From contig CAICTM010000007.1 of NCBI GenBank assembly GCA_903772945.1, positions 62,001 through 126,000 of the forward strand: a stretch of 64,000 nt of DNA. Direction: 5' to 3'. The stretch is from Seminavis robusta. Its lineage: Eukaryota; Bacillariophyta; Bacillariophyceae; Naviculales; Naviculaceae. Below, in pieces: positions 1-10,943 of the stretch (the stretch's first letter is position 1; each line of letters opens with the position of its first letter). The position numbers were made by a program, and so were the translations under genes. Below the pieces are notes generated by a model that saw only the letters and a list, made by a program, of their open reading frames with translations, had not been told where the DNA came from and did no database searches.

Positions 1-784
1 TACCACCGCGTGTACAATGGGAGGCAACCATTGGATACAATCAAGGCACACCAGCATGCAAGATTACCAAGTTCAGTCTATTGCCAGTCACCTCGGGTCT
101 TGTAGGAACACGGGTCGAAAATCCCGTGTAGTGTTGGATCTTGTGGCTGCCACTCCAAGAGGAGGCACCATTGGATTGAACCAAGGCAAACCAAGGCACA
201 AGGTCTCTCGTGGTTGAAAGTTCTTTGGTAAAGGGAGTGACATTCATTGAAATGTGGATTCCTTCGTAGCTTGAAAGTTTTGTCATGTCACGGGTGCGGG
301 ATTTCACGCGGCGGCAATCCATTGGCTTACGCAGTCCATGATGGAACCCTTCTATGGTACCGGTACTAGTTAAATGTAAGTTAGTATCTAAGTTAGTATC
401 TCATCCTGATCTTCTTCCGTGGCGTGGTCTTGTCCCTTTTAGGGCACCAATTTCTGGGTGTAGGGTGTAGGGGTGACTTTTTCCACAATGGCTTGACAAC
501 CCTGGGAATTGATAACGACCGACTCTCCCTGCGTGACCTCTTCCTGCGGTACCAGGAAGTGGCAGAGTATTGTATCCACGTCCCTTCCAGTCGCTCCACC
601 AATCACAAAGAACAACAACAAAACCTCTCAATCATGTAATATCGTTGCTGTTTGCTCTCCCCTGCATGCATGCGGAGCGGTGATTTCGCTGTCATTGCAT
701 GCTTGGTTATTAGTGATAGCTATAGCTATAGAAGGAGCGATTTCGCGTATCGAACAAAGGGGAAAAAGGCAAACCAAATATTCA
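1..784. other. Left-edge region without a convincing gene
   Basis: No gene is supported here. Two imperfect copies of a ~35-base segment (about 18-56 and 157-197; both contain GGAGGCA and CCATTGGAT) lie in direct orientation. A 12-base unit, AAGTTAGTATCT, is doubled at about 378-401. A 60-codon minus-strand frame at 439-621 reads somewhat like protein but matches nothing I recognise. Confidence 0.5.
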
Positions 785-3241
785 TTAATTGGCAAGGCAA
801 ACTCCTGTGTCATCGCAGCAACTGGTGCAGCAATCAGAAGGACACTGGATTGCAGGAATTCCAGTTTCTGTATTGGGCAAACAGTCAGCCACAACCTTGG
901 AACCTATTTCCCCAGCATAGCGAGTCGTGCAGAAAGAGACTGGAACTGTGCCAGATAGATCATTCCCATTCACCTGAAGCTCCCTTAGTAGTGTCAATGC
1001 CTCGATCTCACTGGGAATAGTGCCATGGAAGTGGTTGTTGGAGACGTGCAGCTTTTTGAGATCTGTCAAGAGGCCAAGTGATGGGCTGATAGTCCCAGTA
1101 AAGTTGCATCCATCCAAGGACAAAGCACCAAGATTTGCAAGTCCACTGTGGATTTCTTCAGGGATTGCCCCTCGCATGTTGGTGTTAGAGAGAGAGAGTT
1201 CAACAAGCTGGCTTAACAAGCCAATCTCTGAGGGCAAGGATCCAGAAATATTATTGTAATTCAAATACAGGTACTCCAAATTGGTGAGCTGTCCAATTTC
1301 GCTTGGCAAAGTCCCGGTGAGCTTGAAAATCAGCAGAGAGGACCAAAGGAAGGTCAGCTTGGCTGACTACATACAGTGAGTGTTTCTGCAAACAGCATGA
1401 CCTGGAGTAACTTACATCATTTTCGCCTAAGAAAAGCCGTTCAAGTGAAGTTAGGTTGAGTAGTTCATGCGGAATTGAACCTGTGAGAGTGTTGCTTGTG
1501 AGTATGAGCCTTTTCAAAGGAAGTAGACCCAACTCTGATGGAATACTCCCGGTCAAAGTGTTCATATTCAGATCAAGAATGGTAAGTTTTCCATTTCCTT
1601 CAAGAAGGCTTGCAACCCATTCTATGGGAATAGTGCCAGAAAATCGATTCTGGTACAAAACAAGAGTTTCCAGGGCAAAACCTGCTTTTTTGGAAAATAG
1701 TTTTGTTGGCAGTGCTCCAGTCAGCATGTTGTTGTGGAGCCGTAGATTTCGCAGCAGGGACAATCTTGTGATCTCCCGGGGAAGAGGGCCATTAAGATCA
1801 TTAGAATCTGAAGAATCCAGATATCCACAGCATTAGAAATAGGCAAATCACAGACGTTTGGAAACCTTTGGAGTGACTTACAAAGATACAGCTCAACAAC
1901 TGTCTTATCCACTGATTGCACAGTTTCACAGGAAATTCCAGCCCAATGGCATTCATGACTGGCAGAGAGCCACTGATCACCCCAGATGGTTGTTACTAAT
2001 TTACCAGAAGATTGATGAGATTCATAACAGAAACCAGACATGGCACTCTCTTGAGTAGCTTCTGGTGGGTTGCACTCTTTCCAAGGTTGATGTCTAGTAG
2101 TCTGATAGTAGAAGAGCACGAGAACAAACCGCTGAACCAAGTTGGGAGAATCATACTCCAGCTGCATTGGGTCCTGATTGACAATCCAATCAAATGCTCT
2201 CTGCCTTGTTTCCAGCAAGAATTCAGCAAGGTTATCATCATTACCTTTTCCAGTTTCTTCCACATGTTGGAAGTAGTCCCTGCCGAAAACAACTTTCAAG
2301 GCAGTTTCAATTGCAGGTGCTGCGGCGGTATCTCTTGTTGTGGTGGGTGCCACTGCTGTGTTGCTGCCATCCAAATAGACCTTCTGACTGCAGTGTCCAG
2401 CTCCGCAAATCGAGCCGATAATGATCCCTCCAATGATCAATAGAGTGATAGCAAAACCGGCAAAGCGAAGTTGATACTTCTGAGTAATGGAATGTCTGGT
2501 GTTGGTGCTGTCAATGGTAGGAATTGCTATGGCTTTGGGCTGTTCCAGGTCGTCCACTGTCTCTGCTTCCACCAGGCCCGCATTATGATTGTCATGATGA
2601 TTATCACGAACTAAATCTTGCTGTTCCAGGTCGGGAATGCTGGTTCCTGAGGATCCATCTTGTTCTTCTCCAGTTCCAACCCCTCCTACTGCCAATGCTC
2701 CTATTAGAACTTGTTGATCCTGTTGCGTGTGCACATCATCCTGTCTTGGCGGTTGCTCGGGTTTCTTTGGATTCCTTGCGGTAGAAACTCCAATAGAATT
2801 CCTATGATTTTGATTGGTAACCGAGAGCTGTAGAACCGAAGCTTCCCTGGTGTTTGCACTTGCACTATCCAGAGGGCAGGTCACTGCATTAGGGAACTCT
2901 TGCGCTAGAATGAGTCTCTTTCCGATAATTCCCATCAAGGAGTTGTTGCTCTCTGACATGTCAAGACTGGGATGACGTCCTTCTGGGGTTTTGCCTATGG
3001 CTTTGCTTGCTGTGTCAGGATCATTTCGTTTGGACGTCACTGGCCTAGGTTGTTGTGGTTGTGGTTGTGGTTGTGGTTGTGGTGTACCATGTGCATCAGG
3101 GACTGTCAGTCGAGATTTCTCCCGATCCCTTTGGTCAAGCTCTTCGAGTAGAACCAGTTTCCCGACCAAACCAACTGGTTGACCATTGACGCTGCCATTC
3201 ATCTCTTCTTTGCTATTGATAGTACTTTTCGAAGAATCCAT
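785..3241 (-). CDS. LRR membrane protein 1 (no kinase domain)
   Basis: Predicted single-pass surface protein with an extracellular leucine-rich-repeat domain; receptor-like or adhesive, ligand unknown. Exons run 3241-1882, 1807-1416 and 1321-785, with GT-AG introns of 74 and 94 bases, giving 762 residues. Residues 1 to about 255 are low-complexity and have no signal peptide. One hydrophobic helix follows (about 262-284, LLIIGGIIIGSICGAG), so I infer type II topology with the N-terminus inside. Next come a ~140-residue linker, a Trp/Cys cap (WAGISC), about ten plant-type LRRs (LTGxIPxELG pattern) and a Cys-rich end (CCTSCC). The cytoplasmic part carries a GLVGKLVLLEE motif and a related GIIGKRLILAQ. 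Paralogous to the genes at 27645-30269 and 37420-39862; exon 2 is exactly 392 bases in all three. The LRR class is certain; the function is inferred. Confidence 0.88.
3050..3084 (-). repeat. Pro-Gln coding hexanucleotide repeat
   Basis: A GGTTGT-type hexamer repeat in the first exon of LRR gene 1 encodes a Pro-Gln run in the cytoplasmic tail. It is probably length-variable. Confidence 0.7.
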
Positions 3242-3981
3242 CTTGCTTCTATCCTATTAATTAAAATAGTACGGTAGATCACAAGACAAGACTTGACAAG
3301 CCAAATGAAACAAATGAGATACTATTAATAGTAGTCTCCAGAAGCGTTGTGATGAGAGGACTGTAAGTCGATGCATGCATCTCGTCATCTCGTGGATCGC
3401 ACCGATCCCAAATGACATCTTCGGTCTGTCGTGTTATTTGGCCAGTGAGGAACCCTGAGGAAGAATCCAGTCCGGTGAGGACAGCCAACTACTGTAGTAT
3501 GTACTCGGAGTAAAAGGCTTCCCTTTCTATCTCGCATCTTCTACAGTGGTACCTCCCATTAAGCCCTACTTGACGACGTCTTATTAAGCAGGTACTTGAG
3601 GAATACTCAGGACTCGGAGGATTGATTAGGGTGGAGGACTAGGACTCTTGTGCCATAAGTATGATAGGTCCGAATACATCTATGTGCGTTGCCTGCGACA
3701 TCTTCTCTTTGCCATCCATCAATGTCATAAGAAGTGTGCGGTCTCATCTTTAGAAATGGGAAAGTGTGCGGTCGTTTGAATCAAATCCACGCTGCGTCAT
3801 TTCCACGAAATAATGAGTCCCACTGTCAGAGAAGCAATTGGAAGGAAGGCGAAAGAATCTCACAGAGACCACCACTTCCATTATTTTCATTCTGTCATTG
3901 CCGATTTTAGAGCCAGATAGAAGTAGAGATCTTCAGCCCAACCAACGCATAGCCAAGTAGAGTCAAGTCAAGTATAGAGAG
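3242..3981. other. Divergent intergenic region between LRR gene 1 and the P5A ATPase
   Basis: 740 bases between two head-to-head start codons, so it should hold both promoters. I see no recognisable promoter element beyond short AT-rich stretches and an ATGCATGCAT palindrome near 3372. No gene is supported. Confidence 0.6.
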
Positions 3982-6900
3982 ATGAGTAGCTCTGCCGCTG
4001 GAAGTCGCTTCCCGGTGCAAAGCTGCGACTCTAAGCGTATCGATTGCGTACAAGTGTACGGCCCCAAGTGGACTGCTAGCGCTGGCAGCAGCAGCAGCAA
4101 GACTGCTAGTGCTAGTAGTAGTACTAGTGCTGTTAGTAGACTCACTAGTAGAGTCCGCTGGTACCATGTGATCTTTGGCGTACTCTACGTGTATCAGCTA
4201 GGTTGGCTCGTCTCCACGATGGGAGAACCGTATCGACTCTTTCTAGAAAAGGCGGATAGAGAAGGATTGGCAGGTAAGAGACAAGGCAGTCAGTCAACAG
4301 TCACTCGGGACTCAATCACACACCAAGCTATCTAGCTATCTATGTGTGTCATTGCTAGCATTGTATGTCCATCTATCTGTCTTTCTAACTAAGTTTGATT
4401 CTTTCTTTCTCATGTAATTCTCTCTCTGCACTTGCAATCTGATCTCGCTGCCACTCTACTTTCATTGGTTGGGTTGATTTTGACTTGCCTTCCCTTTCCT
4501 GGGTATATATTGGCTGGATCTATCTATCTATCTACCTACAATTTGGCACCCATCTAAAACCAACCATCTATCTACCATATCTTATGTACAGTCATGCAAG
4601 GATCTACCATTTACCGTGCCGAACTGGAGCACTCCTTTGGAGATCTCAATGATCCAAATCGACGAACCCAAAAACTAAGTTGGACTTCCTGGATGGATTA
4701 TGACATGGAAGAATTGGTGGAAGAAAAGAAAAAGGATGCTCAGCAATCTGTCATTGATTCACTTTCACAAAAGGAACGGGTGCCTCACAAATTGGCTCCG
4801 GCGTTTCTACCCTCTCTCATCATGGGCATGCTCTGCACGTTGCACGCATTGGTCATTCTCATGCAGCATTGGTCTGTTGCCGTACTCGTGTGGATGAATT
4901 ACAAGGAACTCGACGTCACACATTTAGAAATACCCGACACTATCATGGAATACGATTACGAACAAGATGCCAAGGATAAGGAACTACCCAAAGCGGCTGC
5001 CGCAACATCCGACCCCACGAAAAAGAAATCCATCGCGGTAGCACCCATTCCCGCACACAAGATTCCATCCTACTTGCCCACTCATGCCCGTGTCGTGCCC
5101 GCCAAAGAAAAACCTGTGCTGGTACCACTCGAATTCTTTCCGACATTAGGCATGACGTTTGAATATCATCGTCGACGATATCTATTTGTCAAGAATGGAC
5201 CTGACGACTATGTATGGACCAAAATTCGATGTCGCACCGATTTGCCACTCTCCTTTTTAGCACAAACGTGGAAGGGATTTGCCAGTACGGCGGTTGTCCA
5301 AGCTGCCACTATTCGCTATGGACCCAACATTTTTGAAGTCAAACAACCAGAATTCATGGAACTGTACAAGGCACAATTGATCAATCCATTCACCGTCTTT
5401 CAACTCTTCTGTGTTCTGCTCTGGGCCATTGACGATTATTTGATTTACTCCTTTTTCAGTCTGTTCATGGTACTCCTCTTTGAAGGAACGGTTGTATTCC
5501 AACGACTCAAATCACTCCAAGCATTGCGAGGAATGGGAAATCCAACACGACCCGTTTACGTCTACCGAGAGGACAAGTGGACCGCCATTGCATCTACCGA
5601 TTTGTTGCCCGGTGATATTATCAGTTTGACACGACAAATGCCCAAGAAAAACAAAAATGACGACAAGAAACGAAAGACTGTAACCGAAGACGGAGGTGAT
5701 GTAGTCCCGGCCGATTTGCTCCTCTTGCGGGGATCCACGGTCGTCAATGAAGCCAGTTTGACGGGAGAATCCGTCCCACAAATGAAGGAAGGGTTAGCCG
5801 ATTTATCGACGGCAACAACCACCGAAAACACGACAACCAATGACGATGACGTGTTGGATATGAAGAATAAGCACAAGATGAATGTCGCATATGCCGGTAC
5901 CAGAATGTTGCAATGCTTGTCGGGCGACAGCAATGAAAAAATTACTCAAGATGGAGAGGGTGGTGTAAAATCCATTCCAAATCCTCCCGATAATGGAGCC
6001 GTCTGTTTTGTCTTGAGAACCGGGTTCAGTTCGGCCCAAGGAAAATTGGTCCGTATGATTGAAGGATCCCAAGAAAAAGTCAAGGGACATGAACGTGACA
6101 CCGGACTGCTCCTCTTGGTCTTGTGCTTCTTTGCCATTGCCAGTTCCTCCTACGTCCTCTATCACGGACTGCAAGATGAAGGACGATCTCAGTACGAATT
6201 GCTCCTCCATTGCATCATGATTGTGACTTCCGTGATTCGACCCGAATTACCCATGCAAATGGCCATGGCCGTCAACAATAGTCTCATGACGTTGATGAAA
6301 ATGCACGTCTTTTGTACCGAGCCATACCGTGTTCCCATGGCGGGCAAACTCGACGCTTGTCTATTCGACAAAACTGTGAGCATAATTTTGTGTTTGCCCC
6401 ATCGTGGACATGCATGCAAGGTGAAGTCACCCATCCTAATCCTTGTTCGTCTTCTGTGCAGGGTACTTTGACCACGGATGAACTGGTGGCCGTCGGTGTA
6501 CTCGACAATGGACAGCTTTCCAAGAATTCCAAAAATGACAAACTCGACTTGACACTCAAACCAATGATTCAGGTGCACAACGAAGCAGCGTTGGTCATGG
6601 CGGGATGCCATTCTCTGGTTGTCTTTGACGAAGAAACGACGGGCGATCCACTGGAAATGGCCGCCCTCAAGAGTATTCGCTGGCACGTTACTGCCGATGG
6701 CAAAACGGAACCCATGCCACAAGGAAGCGGAAGCAGCCAGGATGACAAGAAAGATGCCAAGAAAACGACAACAGCTGCAGGTCCGGCCAAGGTACAACTT
6801 CCCGCTGGGCAACCAATTCGTGTTCCTGGCAAGGCAGTGACAACTCTTGAAATCCTTGTGCGACATCACTTTAGTTCCAAGCTTCAACGTATGAGTTGTG

Positions 6901-9510
6901 TCATTCGATCTGGGTCAACCCACTATTCCGTAGCCAAGGGAAGTCCCGAAGCCATTGGGCAACATTTGCAATCCAAACCGACGGGGTACGACGCAACTTC
7001 GGAGGCGCTGGCCAAGGAAGGATATCGTGTCATTGCTCTGGCCTACAAATCACTCGACGCCAGTGTCGTGGAAGAGGCCAAAGATTCTCGCGCCAAGTGC
7101 GAAACGGATCTCACGTTTGCAGGCTTTATCGCCTTTACGTGTCGGGTACGAAAGGATACCGCATCCGTCCTGCACCGGCTCAAGGAGGGAGGAATGAGTG
7201 TGGCAATGGTAACCGGAGATGCCCTCTTGACTGCCATTCACGTGGCCAAGGAGGTTTACATCTGCGAAACAGTAGACGGAAAGATGATCGATCCGATGGA
7301 TGAAGTGAAGAAAGAGTCGGACGAAATGAAGGCTCTTCTCATCCAGAAACGTATTGCCAAGGGCGAAAAGGTAAATCTCACCAAGGAAGATTTAGTGTAC
7401 AGACCCATCCTGTACCTGGAAAGCATTAAGAGTGGCCTCACGTGGAAGAGCTACGAGAGTGGGGACACCTTTGGCGATTACGATGCAGAGAAAGTGCCAG
7501 AGCTGTCAAAGACACACGATTTGGCTACCACGGGCAAGTGTCTGACGGCCGCCTTTGAATTTGACCACGACGGAACGCGAAAGGTTCTCGGATACTTCAA
7601 AGTGTTTGCTCGTATGACTCCAGACGCCAAAGAGACGGTGATCGAGTGTCTTCATTCGGTGAATTCTCTCTGTATGATGTGCGGTGATGGTGCAAATGTA
7701 AGACTGTGTGGCTCGTCGTTGCCTTGTTGCTGTTGACGCCCCACCCTCACCCTGGTGTCATGTAGGATGTTGGCGCATTGAAACAAGCAGACGTGGGCGT
7801 GGCTCTCTTGTCGGGCTTTGGAAACGTGAACGTCGACAGAACTGACGAGAAGGAAGAATCTGATGATCAAACCAAGCAGGAACCCGAGGTTACAGCAATC
7901 ATGAGCCAAGAACACTTGGATCAGCTGAGAGCGTTGCCTGTAAGCCTGATCAAGATGAGAATCAAGCAGCTGGGCGTCGACCCCACCAAGTACCCCGATC
8001 TCGTCGAGAAGGAAGACCTTGTCAAACTATATCAAATCAAGGCCCGAGAGGTGGCCGTTAAACGTCACGATCAAAAGAATGCCAAGGACAGATCGAAGAT
8101 GACCAAAGCCGAGCAACAAGCAGAACAGAAGGCCAAGATGCTGGAAAAGCAGCAGCGCATGGCGGAGCGAGTCAGGGAGCTAGAGGCACAAGGCGAGTCC
8201 TGGGCCCAATTCAAAGCCATGAAAGAGTTCATGAATGAGGAATTCGCAGACGCGAAGAAGAAGAAGGCTGCCGTTGCGAATTCGAGGGGTATCGAGGGAT
8301 CCGCTGCAAGTCTCGCAGCTCAGTTGGAAGAAATGGATACCGGGGAGTCTCCCGTGGTCAAGCTAGGCGACGCTAGTATCGCAGCACCCTTCACAAGCAA
8401 GATGCCCAGTATTCGGAATTGTGTGGATATCGTGCGACAGGGCCGCTGTACTTTGGTGTCGAGTATACAAATGGTACGTGGGCTGCTTTGAAGAGCAATT
8501 GCTTGTTTCATCTTATCTGCTTATCGCTTCCGAGTCTTACCTCACGTCGATTTGCTGTCGCTCCTGTGCCCAAATAGTACCAAATCCTGGCGCTTCAGAG
8601 TTTGATTAGTTCTTATTCACTGTCAGTGCTCTACTTGAGTGGCGTCAAGTACGGTGACACCCAAATGACAGCGCTTGGTCTGTTGGGATCGGTTTCGTTC
8701 ATGTCAGTCTCTCGGTCCAAGCCATTGGATCGACTGTCGAGCGTTCGCCCGTTGACTTCCATCTTTCACCCGTCTCTCTTTATCAGTCTGTTGGGTCAGT
8801 TTGCGATTCACCTGCTGACAATGATTGTTGCCGTGGAAAAGGCCAAGGAGCACCTTCCACCCGACCACTCTGTGGATTTGGACGGCAGCTTCAAGCCTGG
8901 AATGCTGAATACAGTGGTATTCTTGGTCAGCAGTGTCCAACAAGTGACAGTCTTTGTAGTCAATCTACAGGGTCGACCCTTCATGACGGGCGTATCCGAG
9001 AATCGCCCGTTGCTATGGAGTCTGCTGTCGACCTTTATCCTGACATTCATGTTTGCCAGTGAATCGGTGCCTGCCATGAACCGCTACTTCCAGTTGATTC
9101 CCTTCCCCGACGATGCCACACGAGAATTCATTTTGACCATTCTGGCCATGGATTTGATTGCCACCTACGTCTTTGACCTTTTGATGAAGTTCATCTTTGC
9201 CCGTCACATTTTGATTGCGAGTTTCAAGGAGACGACCTGGTCGGAAATATTCAAGTTGCTCCGTACGTTTGCAGTGATTGCCTTTTTGATGTATTCCTTC
9301 CTAGGAAGCGATGAGACTTGGGAAGAGATGGAACGTGCCATGGCGGAACTGGAGGGCACCCTGATGGAAAATGCAACTGCCGCAGCAGATGCAGTGGAGG
9401 CTGCAGCAGAGTCTGTGGGAGAATGCATTGGCGACGCTTGCGAGGCAGTTGCAGAAACCGTGGCGGATGTAGCGGAGAATGTCAAGGCTGCTGTACATGA
9501 CGAATTCTAG
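3982..9510 (+). CDS. ATP13A1: P5A-type P-type ATPase (Spf1/ATP13A1 family, ER)
   Basis: P5A ATPases sit in the ER and use ATP to extract mislocalised or misoriented transmembrane helices. Five exons: 3982-4273, 4592-6375, 6462-7697, 7766-8473, 8578-9510; 1,650 residues, against about 1,200 usual. Visible motifs in order: TGES (about 487), the M4 segment RPELP (about 647), DKTGTLT with phosphorylated Asp 690, KGSPE, TGDA, GDGANDVGAL (about 1100), then VKLGDASIAAPFTS and the QGRCTLV segment before the last helices, both P5A hallmarks. The introns fall inside DKT|GTLT and GDGAN|D; splicing rebuilds both. The extra length comes from a charged, Lys/Glu-rich insertion (about 1125-1290) after the GDGxND helix, other loop expansions, and an Ala/Glu-rich tail of ~60 residues. 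Intron 1 is unusually long (318 bases). M4 has Arg where most relatives have the first Pro of PPELP. Family assignment is firm. Confidence 0.95.
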
Positions 9511-10943
9511 CTACGGTAGCTAGGAGGAGCAACGGAACGCCCAGTTCCTACCTACTGTAGATATGACGAGTTCAAATTTTGCTGCCGACCTTCCCAGCCA
9601 GTACAGTACATAAATGACAAGTAAGTTACATCAGAAGCCAAGCCCTTGTATCTTTTAGTTCGGGAGCCATCTTGTAAGTTATTACCCAGGATGCCTAATA
9701 ACATAGTAGCACTAGATGAACTCGGCTGAAAGCAAAGATCTCCTTCAACAACTTGAACCCAGTGGACTCAGTATTTGCCAGGAGAGAGGACAAAGAATCA
9801 GAGTTTCCGGGAAGTTCCTTTGTTGGCCTGGAAATCTTCACCTCATCTCTGCATGCTGGAGCTGTCTGATAGATAAAGGCTGCGGCTTGGCTGATGGATA
9901 AAGGCTGCGGTTTGAAACATCCCAAGCTGCACTTGACTAGATAGCCAGCCAAGGTACCAGCCTGCACTACTATCTTGTTGAAGCTCACGCTTGGAATCAC
10001 CATAGCTCGAACCCCGGCCTTGCTTCACCCTTATGCTCCTCTAATGCCGGTACTGTCCATGAACTTTGTTTGCTTCATAGGCCAGCCACCGGTAGCCACA
10101 AGGTACCACCACTCCTCTACGATACCGGTAGCTTCCCCTTCCCCTATCAACTATCAACCCAAGCCCATAATACGGTAGCATAATCAGTACTTCCAGGTAG
10201 GACAATTTTGCTCAAGCTGTTCTTCGAGTGAACTGGCAACCGTAAAATCCATGAATGGTGTGTGAATCTTCCAATCAGTTGGCACTGCCCCAGGCCACAA
10301 AAATTTACACAGGTCGCTGTAGATGTAGACATTTTCTATAGCTCGGGCTTGCTGGGTTGCTGTAGAGCAAAAGTGCCCGAGCAGCAAGCATTCGGGTGAC
10401 CTTCTTTGGCTCATTCAAGGCTTAATTAATAAAGTGTTCCCTGTTCAGGCTACTGGATTCCAGAGTGTTCCAGTCGAACGATTGATGCCTCTCCTGAGCG
10501 TTCATCCTAGAAGATTCTATACAAAAGTAATTATCCCTGTGTATGGTTCGGAACGATGGGGAAAACAATGAAAGTTGCCTGTAAAGATTTGGTTATTTTT
10601 CGGTTGAATGACGTGCGTTAACGTTATGAAGTGAAGAAAAGCGCGGTGCCTCGGCATTGGCGGCATTCGAATTCTTGCCAATGCTTTACTACGAGGATCT
10701 TCTTGTGGGGGTATCTTTTTTGACATCAGCTCGAGCATGTTGAATCACTGATTGCGTAGGTAGCCTAACGGAGTTCACGGGGAGAACCCTTTTATCCATC
10801 CATAGAGCTTCGCCCGTGGATATCTCATAAAAAACAAAATCCATCTGTCAAGCACCTCTTCTTTTGTTTCTACAGGCAAAAGGCAAAAGGCAAAGGAGAG
10901 AGAAATCAATCAATCAATCAATCAACTTTTTACTGAAGTGACC
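9511..10943. other. Intergenic, no gene seen
   Basis: No supported gene. A 14-base unit, GATAAAGGCTGCGG, occurs twice (about 9872 and 9898). Just before the next start codon lie short tandem units: AGGCAAA repeats (about 10874-10895) and AATC repeats (about 10905-10924), the latter ending about 20 bases before the ATG, perhaps in the 5' leader. Confidence 0.6.

Noticed and set aside
439-621. 60-codon minus-strand frame with protein-like composition
   Set aside because: Too short, no homologue that I recognise and no splice partner; could be a gene fragment but not supportable.
10000-10025. CTCGAACCCCGG as a tRNA T-arm
   Set aside because: No matching acceptor, D or anticodon arms at the right distances on either strand.
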